A DNA stretch of 64,000 bases. Source: Ruminococcus sp. (GTDB lineage: Bacteria > Bacillota > Clostridia > Oscillospirales > Ruminococcaceae). Both the position numbers and the translations under genes were made by a program. Where the stretch lies: NCBI GenBank assembly GCA_029060305.1, contig JAIDUG010000054.1:102612-166611 (forward strand). The letters run 5' to 3'. The notes beneath the pieces were generated by a model, which was not told the origin of the DNA, ran no database searches, and saw only the letters and a list, made by a program, of their open reading frames with translations. This document shows positions 28,444 through 36,405 of the stretch, piece after piece (within the stretch, counting starts at the first letter, position 1; every line of letters starts with the position of its first letter).

Positions 28444-29583
28444 ATGAAAGTTTTAATATCGTGCGGAGGTACAGGAGGTCACATAAATCCCGCACTTGCA
28501 ATTGCAGATATAATAAAATCAAAATATCCCGATGCGGAGTTTCTGTTTGCAGGAACTCCGAACGGTATGGAAGCGAAACTCGTTCCGAAAGCTGGCTACA
28601 GGCTTGAAACCATAAAGGCGGCAGGCTTTCAGAGGAAAATATCTTTCGAAAACGTAAAGCGTAATATCAAGGCTATAACATACCTTGCAATGTCCGGAAA
28701 GCGTTCAAAGGAAATTATAGAAAATTTCAGTCCGGATATTGCGATAGGTACAGGCGGATATGCTTCAGGTGCTGTTATAAGAAAAGCTGCCAGAATGGGT
28801 ATTCCGTCGGCAATACATGAACAGAATGCTTATCCTGGAGTTACTAACAAACTTCTTGCGAAAGAGGTTGACTATGTAATGTTTACCGTTATTGAGGCTC
28901 TGGACTTTATGGAAAAGGATAAGTTTGAATACAGTGTTACGGGACTTCCGGTACGCAGTAACATAAACACAATGAGCAAGTCGGAAGCAAGAAGAAAACT
29001 CGGTATGAACAATGACTTTACTATTCTTTCTTTCGGCGGAAGTCTCGGAGCAGGCTGTATCAACGATACAATGACAGAAACTATAAAATGGCATACTGAA
29101 AACAATCTCAGAATAAACCATATTCACGGTTACGGCGGTATGGGTAAAGATACTTTTCCTCAGGCTATGAAAAAAGCAGGTATACCACTTAAAAACAGCA
29201 GGCTGAGAATTACAGAATACATAAACGATATGGACGTATGTCTTGCGGCGGCAGACCTTGTAATATGTCGTTCAGGAGCTTCAACACTTGCTGAACTCGA
29301 AACAGCCGGAAAGGCTTCAATACTGATACCGTCGCCGATAGTTGCAGGAAATCACCAGTACCACAACGCAATGGTACTCGGAAAAGCAGGTGCTTCTGTG
29401 GTTATCGAACAGAAAGATGTTACGAATGAAAGGATAATTTCCGAAATAGAAAAACTCTACAAAGACCCCGACAAAGTGATGTCAATGTCACGTAAAGCAG
29501 GAGAACTTCACCTCAAGGATACTAACAAACGTATTCTCGAAGTTATCGACAAGCTGTACGAGAAGTCACAAAACAAAAAGTAA
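28444..29583 (+). CDS. murG: Lipid II synthase MurG
   Basis: 379-residue GT-B glycosyltransferase adding GlcNAc to lipid I on the inner membrane face. It has the N-terminal GGTGGHINPALAIA loop (residues 8-21), the membrane-facing basic/hydrophobic patch, the central hinge with FGGSLGA, and the C-terminal UDP-GlcNAc site (CRSGASTLAELETAGK). It starts 7 nt after ftsW. The length is slightly longer than the E. coli enzyme. Confidence 0.97.
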   Translation: MKVLISCGGTGGHINPALAIADIIKSKYPDAEFLFAGTPNGMEAKLVPKAGYRLETIKAAGFQRKISFENVKRNIKAITYLAMSGKRSKEIIENFSPDIAIGTGGYASGAVIRKAARMGIPSAIHEQNAYPGVTNKLLAKEVDYVMFTVIEALDFMEKDKFEYSVTGLPVRSNINTMSKSEARRKLGMNNDFTILSFGGSLGAGCINDTMTETIKWHTENNLRINHIHGYGGMGKDTFPQAMKKAGIPLKNSRLRITEYINDMDVCLAAADLVICRSGASTLAELETAGKASILIPSPIVAGNHQYHNAMVLGKAGASVVIEQKDVTNERIISEIEKLYKDPDKVMSMSRKAGELHLKDTNKRILEVIDKLYEKSQNKK

Positions 29584-29593
29584 CACAAAATCA

Positions 29594-29627
29594 CTTCACG
29601 GCATAATATACATAAAATGCTGTGAGG
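29594..29627 (+). promoter_or_regulatory. Hairpin overlapping the murA ribosome-binding site
   Basis: An 11-bp stem (29594-29604 with 29617-29627, two G-U pairs) encloses a 12-nt loop. Its 3' arm ends in GAGG, the Shine-Dalgarno of murA, 7 nt before the ATG. The structure could reduce murA translation unless opened (inference). Confidence 0.5.
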
Positions 29628-29634
29628 TGATATA

Positions 29635-30894
29635 ATGCAAAAGCTGATAGTAAACGGTGGTAAACGTCTCAGAGGAGAATTAAAGTTGCAGGGCTGTAAA
29701 AACAGCAGTCTTCCGATTATGGCAGGGACTATCCTTTGCGGTGAGGAGTGTGTGCTGGATAACTGTCCGGAACTTACTGATATATATTCGGCTTCACGAA
29801 TCCTGAACGGTCTCGGCTGTAAGTGCAGATTTTCGGATAACAGGGCGGTTGTAAACTCCGCTGATATGAATATGACTGAAATTCCTGAAAAACTTATGCG
29901 TGAAATGCGTTCTTCAATAATTTTCATGGGGGCTATTCTCGGCAGAACGGGTGAATGTACTGTCAGTATGCCGGGAGGGTGTGAACTCGGTTCACGTCCT
30001 ATTGATATGCACATTTCTGCTATGCGTAAAATGGGTATTGACGTTAAGGAAAGTTATGGAAAAATAATCTGTCGTGCGGTTTCCGGAAAAGCTCACGGAG
30101 CTAAAATTTCACTGCCGTTTCCGTCGGTGGGTGCAACGGAAAATATTATTCTCTGTGCCGTCACTGCTGACGGCGAAACAATTATAAACAATTCCGCACG
30201 TGAGCCTGAAATCTGTGATTTATGCGGATTCCTCAGGGCTTGCGGTGCAGATATTCATGGTGACGGTGAAAGCCGTATCGTCATAAAAGGAAAAAATAAA
30301 CTTCACGGGTGTGAATACAGGATAATGCCCGACAGAATAGCAGGTGCCACTTATCTTGCTATGGTTGCTTCTACAGGTGGCGAAATTATACTCACTGATG
30401 CTTGTGTTGCTGAGATTGAACCATTTATTTCGGTTCTTGAGCAGACAGGTTGCAGTATAAGCACGTATGATGACAGAATCTATCTCCGGAGCGGTTCACG
30501 TCTGAAAGCAGTAAGGGACAGAATCCGCACAATGCCACATCCCGGATTTCCTACAGATGCTCAGGCAGTTTTAATGTCTGCTCTCGTCAATGCTGACGGA
30601 ACAAGCATTTTTGAGGAAAATATTTTTGACTGCCGGTACAGGCATACTTCCGCTCTTATAAAAATGGGTGCGGATATTCAGGTACTCGGCAAAATTGCTA
30701 TAGTAAAAGGTGTTCCCGAACTTCATGGTGCAAACATTGAAGCGACGGATTTACGTGGAGGTGCTTCAATGGCAGTATCTGCTCTTACTGCTGAGGGTAC
30801 ATCCGAAATATCAGGGATTTCCCATATTGACAGAGGTTATGAAAAAATAGAAAATGCGGTTAGACTTCTCGGCGGTGATATGCAGAGAGTCTGA
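29635..30894 (+). CDS. murA: UDP-GlcNAc 1-carboxyvinyltransferase MurA
   Basis: First committed step of peptidoglycan synthesis: enolpyruvyl transfer from PEP to UDP-GlcNAc. 419 residues with two EPSP-synthase-like lobes. The catalytic cysteine lies in PGGCELGSRP (the fosfomycin target), and the N-terminal KLQGCKNSSLPIMA motif holds the conserved Lys-Asn. Having cysteine rather than aspartate predicts fosfomycin sensitivity. Many Firmicutes carry two murA genes; whether this is the only copy cannot be told. Confidence 0.96.
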   Translation: MQKLIVNGGKRLRGELKLQGCKNSSLPIMAGTILCGEECVLDNCPELTDIYSASRILNGLGCKCRFSDNRAVVNSADMNMTEIPEKLMREMRSSIIFMGAILGRTGECTVSMPGGCELGSRPIDMHISAMRKMGIDVKESYGKIICRAVSGKAHGAKISLPFPSVGATENIILCAVTADGETIINNSAREPEICDLCGFLRACGADIHGDGESRIVIKGKNKLHGCEYRIMPDRIAGATYLAMVASTGGEIILTDACVAEIEPFISVLEQTGCSISTYDDRIYLRSGSRLKAVRDRIRTMPHPGFPTDAQAVLMSALVNADGTSIFEENIFDCRYRHTSALIKMGADIQVLGKIAIVKGVPELHGANIEATDLRGGASMAVSALTAEGTSEISGISHIDRGYEKIENAVRLLGGDMQRV

Positions 30895-30909
30895 GTTTAT
30901 GGAGAAAAT

Positions 30910-32028
30910 ATGAAAGATATTGAAAAAACTGTTATTGACAGAAAAAACAGCGGAAAACGTAACAGACGAAGAAAGCGTAACATGAATCTTTATATTGTTA
31001 TGGTAATCATACTTGTGCTTATTGCAGGAGGTATGATGTGTTGCACTTTTCTGTTTAATATAGAAAACAGGTTTGTGGTGGTGGTTTCCGGAGATCCTGG
31101 TGATTCTGAGGAAGAAGCACAGAGAAAAGGCGACTATGTGGCAAAGTGTTCAGGAATAAAAAAAGGGGATAATCTTTTCAGGGTTGATGTCGAAGAAAGT
31201 AAAAAGAATATACTTGAAAATGTCTATTATGTGGAAACGGTTGAGATAAACAAAAAATTCCCTTCCGATTTGGAAATAGAAGTTACTTACTGTGTACCGT
31301 CTTTCAATGTGGAGTATAACGGCGGTGTGCTTGTTGTAAGCAGAATGGGAAAAATCCTTGAAAACAATACTTTTCTGACGGACGGTCTGCCGACCATATC
31401 GGGAATCAAACCGGTTGAAACAGAACAGGGAAAAATGCTTAGTTCGGCAAACGACCACAAAAATGAGGCTCTCAGCGAAATTATGGCAAGTATTCCTGAA
31501 GACAGCGGTATTTCCGGAATAGATATAAGTAATGAGTTCGGAATAGTTATCAGTTATACAAATGGTACTGTCTTTAAAATGGGTAACTGGAATGATGCTG
31601 AATATAAACTGAATCTTGCAAAGACTGTTATGAACGATACTTCAATAAACGGCAAAAAAGGTTATCTCACTATGATAGGTTCAAATCAGTGTACTTTCAG
31701 AACGAGTGACGAACCGGTGGGCGTTCTAGGAAATGAACAGCAGACCCCTACAGATGCTTCCGGAAATCCTGCAACTCAGAATATTATGACAGAATCAAAT
31801 CCTGAACAGGAAGCTATTTTCAATGAGTTCAATTCACGTGCAGACGAGAATAATTTACCGGACGAAGATATTTACAGTTATGATTACAATTATGACTACA
31901 GCGATGATTATAGTGATGATTACAGTGACGAACAGTATAATGATTATAATTACGATTATGATTATGATTACAGTTATGACTATGATAACAACAGCGAGGA
32001 CTTTAACTGGGGTAATGATGGATGGTAA
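30910..32028 (+). CDS. ftsQ: Division protein FtsQ/DivIB with a Tyr-Asp-rich tail
   Basis: 372 residues. A very basic cytosolic N-terminus (KRNRRRKRNM), one transmembrane helix (about 27-48) and a POTRA-like region (CSGIKKGDNLFRVD ... LEIEVTYC) identify FtsQ/DivIB, which recruits FtsL and the septal synthase. The C-terminal about 55 residues are a low-complexity run of Tyr, Asp, Ser and Asn (repeats such as YDYNYDYSDD) not found in standard family members as I know them. It lies 15 nt after murA. Confidence 0.9.
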   Translation: MKDIEKTVIDRKNSGKRNRRRKRNMNLYIVMVIILVLIAGGMMCCTFLFNIENRFVVVVSGDPGDSEEEAQRKGDYVAKCSGIKKGDNLFRVDVEESKKNILENVYYVETVEINKKFPSDLEIEVTYCVPSFNVEYNGGVLVVSRMGKILENNTFLTDGLPTISGIKPVETEQGKMLSSANDHKNEALSEIMASIPEDSGISGIDISNEFGIVISYTNGTVFKMGNWNDAEYKLNLAKTVMNDTSINGKKGYLTMIGSNQCTFRTSDEPVGVLGNEQQTPTDASGNPATQNIMTESNPEQEAIFNEFNSRADENNLPDEDIYSYDYNYDYSDDYSDDYSDEQYNDYNYDYDYDYSYDYDNNSEDFNWGNDGW

Positions 32029-32108
32029 TGTCAGTTTGTACAAATTATTACAAAAATAAAGCAATATATTGTCGGAATTGCTGAAAATAAAAAATCTTGT
32101 TCGGAGAC

Positions 32109-32137
32109 TTGCAAAAAAGATAATATTATGGTAAAAT
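32109..32137 (+). promoter_or_regulatory. Promoter for ftsZ
   Basis: TTGCAA, 17 nt, TAAAAT, ending 68 nt before the ftsZ start. The -35 overlaps an 11-mer (CGGAGACTTGC) also present upstream of rsmH. Confidence 0.6.
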
Positions 32138-32205
32138 AATAAATGTATTTAGTGTGTAATCAATCTTTGATATAAAATTCAGGATAAGCAATAGGAGGAG
32201 TTTAA

Positions 32206-33405
32206 ATGTCAGATTTCAATTACGAGGAAACACTTGAACCCGATGTTAACATTAAGGTAATAGGCGTAGGCGGTGGCGGTGGTAATGCCGTTAACTGTAT
32301 GGTGGATTCAGGAGTAAATAATATAGAATATATTGCGATTAATACTGATGCCAAGGCACTTAACAAGTCAAAAGCTACTACAAGAATACCTATCGGTGCT
32401 AAGCTCACAAAGGGCAGAGGTGCGGGAAATAAACCTGAAATAGGTCAGAGAAGTGCAGAAGAAAACCGTGACGAAATTGAAACTCACCTCAAGGGTGCTG
32501 ATATGATTTTCATTACTGCCGGTATGGGCGGTGGTACTGGTACGGGTGCAGCTCCTGTTGTCGCTAAAATCGCTAAGGAAATGGATATCCTTACAGTTGC
32601 TGTTGTAACGAAGCCATTCCTTTTTGAAAGAGAACAGAAAATGGCTCAGGCTGAAAGAGGTATCGCAGAACTTAAAAAATATGTTGACTCCCTTATCGTC
32701 ATTCCTAATGAAAAACTGCTTGTCGGCATTGATAAGCCACTGACAATGATGCAGTCTTTCGCGCTTTCTGATGATGTACTCAAAATCGGTGTAAAGAGTA
32801 TTTCAGACCTTATCGTCGAAGAAGGTTACATAAACCTTGACTTTGCAGACGTTTCAACAATCATGAAAGGTGCAGGCTATGCCCATATGGCTATCGGTCA
32901 CGGTTCAGGTAAGGACAAGGCAAGAGATGCCGCAATGCAGGTTATTTCCAGCCCATTGCTTGAAACTTCTATTTCAGGTGCTAAGAGACTTCTTATCAAT
33001 ATCGCAATGTCGGAAGATATTCTCGCTTCAGATGTTGATTCAGCAACCAAGATGATTACTGATACAGCTGCTGAGGGTGTTGAATTTATTTTCGGTACTG
33101 CTTTCAAGGAAGATATGCAGGACGAAATGTCAATTACTGTTATTGCTGCCGGTTTTGACGGTGTAGACGGTTATGACCTCCCTGAAGAAGAGCCTGAGCC
33201 CGAAGTTGTTGTTGCACCTCCTCCGCCGGTTCAACAGCCGGTACAGCCAGCTCCTGTACCACCACCGGTTGCTCCCGCTCCGAAAGAAAAGCCAAACCGT
33301 TATGAAGAAGACCCGTTGATTTCAGGTCTCGGACTTGGTAACTCAAAAGTAAAAAATGATGATGATTTCGATTTAGGTGATATTTTTAAAATGCTTGGCG
33401 GTTGA
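32206..33405 (+). CDS. ftsZ: Cell division GTPase FtsZ
   Basis: 399-residue tubulin homologue forming the Z ring. It has the N-terminal [11 protein letters not shown], the tubulin signature [10 protein letters not shown] and the T7-loop region [12 protein letters not shown] Pro/Val-rich linker (about 330-370) leads to the conserved C-terminal peptide [12 protein letters not shown], which binds partners. It has a strong GGAGGAG, its own promoter and a strong terminator, so it can be expressed apart from the murA-ftsQ genes. Confidence 0.98.
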   Translation: MSDFNYEETLEPDVNIKVIGVGGGGGNAVNCMVDSGVNNIEYIAINTDAKALNKSKATTRIPIGAKLTKGRGAGNKPEIGQRSAEENRDEIETHLKGADMIFITAGMGGGTGTGAAPVVAKIAKEMDILTVAVVTKPFLFEREQKMAQAERGIAELKKYVDSLIVIPNEKLLVGIDKPLTMMQSFALSDDVLKIGVKSISDLIVEEGYINLDFADVSTIMKGAGYAHMAIGHGSGKDKARDAAMQVISSPLLETSISGAKRLLINIAMSEDILASDVDSATKMITDTAAEGVEFIFGTAFKEDMQDEMSITVIAAGFDGVDGYDLPEEEPEPEVVVAPPPPVQQPVQPAPVPPPVAPAPKEKPNRYEEDPLISGLGLGNSKVKNDDDFDLGDIFKMLGG

Positions 33406-33416
33406 AATTATTCAGA

Positions 33417-33451
33417 GCAGTTTTCTCTCTTTGAGAAAACTGCCCTTTTTT
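33417..33451 (+). terminator. Intrinsic terminator after ftsZ
   Basis: A perfect 11-bp stem GCAGTTTTCTC / GAGAAAACTGC with a 5-nt loop is followed by CC and six T. Confidence 0.93.
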
Positions 33452-33508
33452 AAATTTCTTTTTGGCAAAATGCACTAAAATCAACGTGAATTTTCTACAT
33501 TTGAGTAA

Positions 33509-33537
33509 TTGAATTATTATTTGATTTGTGTTATAAT
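33509..33537 (+). promoter_or_regulatory. Promoter for the DivIVA-like gene
   Basis: TTGAAT, 17 nt, consensus TATAAT, about 150 nt upstream of the start. The 280-bp gap otherwise holds only the ftsZ terminator. Confidence 0.6.
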
Positions 33538-33688
33538 CTATATATATTGGCATTGTGTTGCAGATTGCGAAATTTGTCATATATTAAAACGGCATTTGTT
33601 TACGATTATAATATTACTTTAATAAGTATTGTAAACAGGGAAATATATTATTACCGTCAGTTTCCGGCGGAGAATGGAGTTAATTATT

Positions 33689-35239
33689 ATGGCTGATGCA
33701 AGCGTTTTAAGAACGACTAAAATCGGTAACGGATTCGTCAAAGAAGACGTTATGCAGTATTTAGACGAACTTAATACAAAAATGGGTGAACTTGTTGCTG
33801 AAAATGAACAGCTTAAAAAGGGAACTCAGAAATCCGGTAACGAGGACGAAATAAGAAAATACAAGAATCAAATTAACAATTTACAGGAAAAACTGAATAA
33901 TGCTAACAATGCTCACAGAACGGTCAAAAAGGAACTTGAAAAGGCACAGGAAACTATTGCACAGCTTCAGGCAGGAAAACCCGTTCCGGCTGGTGCTGTT
34001 TCCGGAGTGGATACCGCTCAGCTTGACGCTGCTAAAAAGGAAATTGAAAACCTTAAGAATCAGCTTAAAATCGCTCAGTCGGCTCAGAAAGCACCTGTTG
34101 CTCAGCCTGCAAATAATGCTGATAACGCTGAACTTGCTAAACTTAAACAGGATTTGGCAAGAATGACCGGTGAGCTCTCTGCACGTGCAAAGGCTGTTGA
34201 AGACAAGAACCGTGAAATTTCTGCAAGGGATATGAAACTTTCACAGCTTGCAAAAGAAAACGCTACTGCTCTTGCAAAGAAAGATGCTGAACTTGCAAGG
34301 AAAAACGCTGAACTTTCTCAGAAAAATGCTGAAATTGCTAAGAAAGACGAGGAAATCAAGGAACTTACAAAGAAAGCAAGTGAAAATTCTCCGACAGCAA
34401 TGGTTGAGCAGACTATGATGTTCTGTAGCTCTCTCAAAGAAACTGCTCAGAAAGAAGCTGAAACCCTTACAAAAGAATCAAGTGAAAAGGCAGAAAAAGT
34501 TATCGGTGATGCTAAGGCAGAAGCTGAAAAAACTCTCAGCGATGCTAAGGCTCAGGCAGAAAAACTTGTTAATGATGCTAAGTCGGAAGCTGAAAAGACT
34601 GTTTCGTCTGCTAACATAACAGCAGAATCATGCATAAAAGACGCAAATATCAAGGCTAAAACTACTATTGACGATGCCAACAAACACGCTGATACTGTCA
34701 ATGAAATGTCGGCTACTGTACGCAAAATGCTTCTCAATGAAATTGATAATATCAGTTCTAAATTCAGTGAAATAGCTTCACGTGTTACAGAGGCAAAGGA
34801 CGTTGTTACGGAAGCACGCAAGTCTATTGATACCAACGCTTCACAGGATATAAAGAAAATGGAAGCTCCTAAAGTTGATATGTCTGATGTCAGGTCAAAT
34901 GCTAAGAATATCAAAGAAACAACTCCTGACAATTCAAGTAAGCCTGTTTCTGATAATGCAAATGTTGTCAAGCCAAATAATTCTGCAAAACCTGCAAATA
35001 ATATAAATCCAGCACCTGCACCGGTTCAGCCCAAACAACAGCCTAAAAAAGTTGTAGGTATGAATGATATGGACGATATTATGAAATCGTTTTCCATAAA
35101 ACCTCCGGTTGAGAGTCCTGCCCCCGCACCTGTTCAGCAGAAACCGGCTACAAAAAAGCCTGTTATGAGTATGAATATGGCAGGTATGGAAGACCTTTTG
35201 AAAGCTGTTGAAGCAGACCCTGATAATCTGGGAGAATGA
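33689..35239 (+). CDS. DivIVA-like coiled-coil protein
   Basis: 516 residues. The N-terminus (TTKIGNGFVKEDVMQYLDEL) resembles the DivIVA/GpsB membrane-binding domain. Long coiled coils follow at about 30-70, 95-130 and 140-240, with short repeats of the KNAELSQ/KDAELAR type. An Ala/Lys/Glu helical region (about 245-350) carries recurring DAKAEAEK units. The C-terminal third is Pro/Asn/Ala-rich and ends in two similar short motifs (MNDMDDIMKSF and MAGMEDLLKAV). Placement after ftsZ fits a division or polar scaffold. The ATG at 33689 is preferred over one 15 nt upstream for ribosome-binding-site spacing. Specific function is unproven. Confidence 0.78.
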   Translation: MADASVLRTTKIGNGFVKEDVMQYLDELNTKMGELVAENEQLKKGTQKSGNEDEIRKYKNQINNLQEKLNNANNAHRTVKKELEKAQETIAQLQAGKPVPAGAVSGVDTAQLDAAKKEIENLKNQLKIAQSAQKAPVAQPANNADNAELAKLKQDLARMTGELSARAKAVEDKNREISARDMKLSQLAKENATALAKKDAELARKNAELSQKNAEIAKKDEEIKELTKKASENSPTAMVEQTMMFCSSLKETAQKEAETLTKESSEKAEKVIGDAKAEAEKTLSDAKAQAEKLVNDAKSEAEKTVSSANITAESCIKDANIKAKTTIDDANKHADTVNEMSATVRKMLLNEIDNISSKFSEIASRVTEAKDVVTEARKSIDTNASQDIKKMEAPKVDMSDVRSNAKNIKETTPDNSSKPVSDNANVVKPNNSAKPANNINPAPAPVQPKQQPKKVVGMNDMDDIMKSFSIKPPVESPAPAPVQQKPATKKPVMSMNMAGMEDLLKAVEADPDNLGE

Positions 35240-35244
35240 TATAT

Positions 35245-35445
35245 TATTCCAAGGCTTAATGGCTGAGGACTATTATATATGGTTATGGCGGTTTATTGTC
35301 GTGACCAAGGGAGTTAAGTAGGATTATCCTCATTGACATCGTTCTCATTCGGGCGTTCAGCATGAAATTAAACCTACAACATCGCCGGATAACCGGAGTT
35401 TAGCCCATATATGAAAATGGGTTATTAAACAGTTAGCTTGAATTT
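35245..35445 (+). ncRNA. Structured non-coding RNA, possibly raiA-type
   Basis: No frame here is protein-like, but base pairing is dense. GGTTATGGCG (35281-35290) pairs with CGCC and ATAACC (35383-35394) around a 2-nt bulge. GTAGG (35318-35322) pairs with CCTAC (35373-35377). An alternative small hairpin is CCGG-ATAA-CCGG (35385-35396). A hairpin at 35398-35430 has stems GTTTA/TAAAC and CCCAT/ATGGG. CAAGGCTTAA (35250-35259) can pair with TTAGCTTG (35433-35440), with two bulges, to close the whole unit. Length near 200 nt and the Firmicute host fit the raiA motif RNA, but I could not test this; it does not fit RNase P, tmRNA, 6S or SRP RNA. It begins right after the DivIVA-like stop. Confidence 0.55.
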
Positions 35446-35776
35446 ATAAAAATCTGCAAAAGTGTATAAATATTTAGTCAGAAAACTGACACAATGACTG
35501 ATTGTTTTATATTGCTGATGTAAGCTGAAAAGCAAAGCTGATATATCAGATTTGCAGATAATGACAGAAAAGCAACTGTGTACCTATCGCTACTGGGGAA
35601 TTTAAGCCTGTGGAGTGTTATATCAAACGAGAATAGCTTCGGCAAAATCGGACACATTGAAGCAGGAAAACATTTTGTGAGGAATGTTATAGTATAGATG
35701 TATGAGATTTTTTATAAATTTATATATATTTATCGTAGCGGAAGTGTGTCAAATTTTTTTAAGTGAGGTACTGACT
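35446..35776 (+). other. Second non-coding stretch with hairpins
   Basis: About 330 bp without a convincing gene. Hairpins seen: GTCAG-AAAA-CTGAC (35477-35490); GCAAAgCTGA-TATA-TCAGaTTTGC (35532-35555); a GC-TTCG-GC loop near 35637-35642; and ACATT/AATGT (35670-35687). A T-rich stretch begins at 35708. It may be the 3' part of the RNA above, a second RNA, or the leader of the zinc-ribbon gene at 35777. Confidence 0.4.
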
Positions 35777-36052
35777 ATGTACGAAGACAAAACATTAGTC
35801 TGCAAAGAATGTGGAAATGAATTCATTTTCTCAGCAGGCGAACAGGAATTTTTTGCTGAAAAAGGTTTCGTGAACGAACCTCAGAGATGCAAGCCCTGCC
35901 GTGACGCAAGAAAGAATGCTGGCAGAACAGAAAGAGTTATGTATACTGGCGTTTGTGCTTCCTGCGGTAACGAGGCAAGAGTTCCTTTTGAACCTAAGGA
36001 CGGAAGACCTGTTTACTGTAGCGAGTGTTTCGCTAAAATGCACGAAGCTTAA
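35777..36052 (+). CDS. Small double zinc-ribbon protein
   Basis: 91 residues with two CxxC pairs in each half: CKEC ... CKPC (about 9-37) and CASC ... CSEC (about 60-85). Two four-cysteine zinc ribbons are likely. The segments FSAGEQEFFAEKGF and EPQRCKPCR are typical of a family annotated as zinc-ribbon proteins in Clostridia; function is unknown. The ATG at 35777 is chosen because GAGGT lies 8 nt before it. It is followed by another cysteine-motif protein gene. Confidence 0.85.
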   Translation: MYEDKTLVCKECGNEFIFSAGEQEFFAEKGFVNEPQRCKPCRDARKNAGRTERVMYTGVCASCGNEARVPFEPKDGRPVYCSECFAKMHEA

Positions 36053-36130
36053 TTGCTTACAAAGTCCGTAGCACAGCAATTAGGTCTGTGTTGCGGATTT
36101 TCACTATTAAATGAAAGGACGTTATTTTTA

Positions 36131-36334
36131 ATGCAGATTACTAAAGATACTATCATCGGCGATATTCTCGATGCTGATTTTGAAGTTGCTCCGTATTTCC
36201 TTGAAATCGGTATGCACTGTCTCGGTTGCCCCGCTTCAAGAGGTGAATCAATCGCTGAGGCTTGTGCAGTTCACGGAACTGACGCAGATGCTCTTGTTGA
36301 GAAGCTCAATGCTCATTTCGCTGAAAAAAAGTAA
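36131..36334 (+). CDS. DUF1858 redox-disulfide domain protein
   Basis: 67-residue stand-alone DUF1858 domain, the kind found beside hybrid-cluster proteins. It has the N-terminal ITKDTIIGDILDADFEVAPYF-like pattern and the CLGCPAS motif (residues 30-36) with a CxxC pair. Such domains are thought to be redox or metal-sensing (family knowledge; no defined reaction). The start at 36131 follows GAAAGGA. Confidence 0.85.
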   Translation: MQITKDTIIGDILDADFEVAPYFLEIGMHCLGCPASRGESIAEACAVHGTDADALVEKLNAHFAEKK

Positions 36335-36405
36335 TGGAATATTGAGGCGTGTCGCTACGGCACGCCTGTATTTTTGTATTGAAAATTTTAACAAGAGGTG
36401 AATTT

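Noticed and set aside
31823..32059. Open frame rich in Met/Ile/Thr overlapping the end of ftsQ
   Set aside because: It is the shifted reading of the Tyr/Asp repeat tract.
33900..34380. Tandem repeat or CRISPR-like array in the DivIVA-like gene
   Set aside because: The repetition follows coiled-coil codons; there are no equal-length spacers.
35245..35776. RNase P RNA, tmRNA, 6S, SRP RNA or group II intron
   Set aside because: The diagnostic motifs (GAGGAAAGTCC, tRNA-like ends with tag frame, domain V) were not found.
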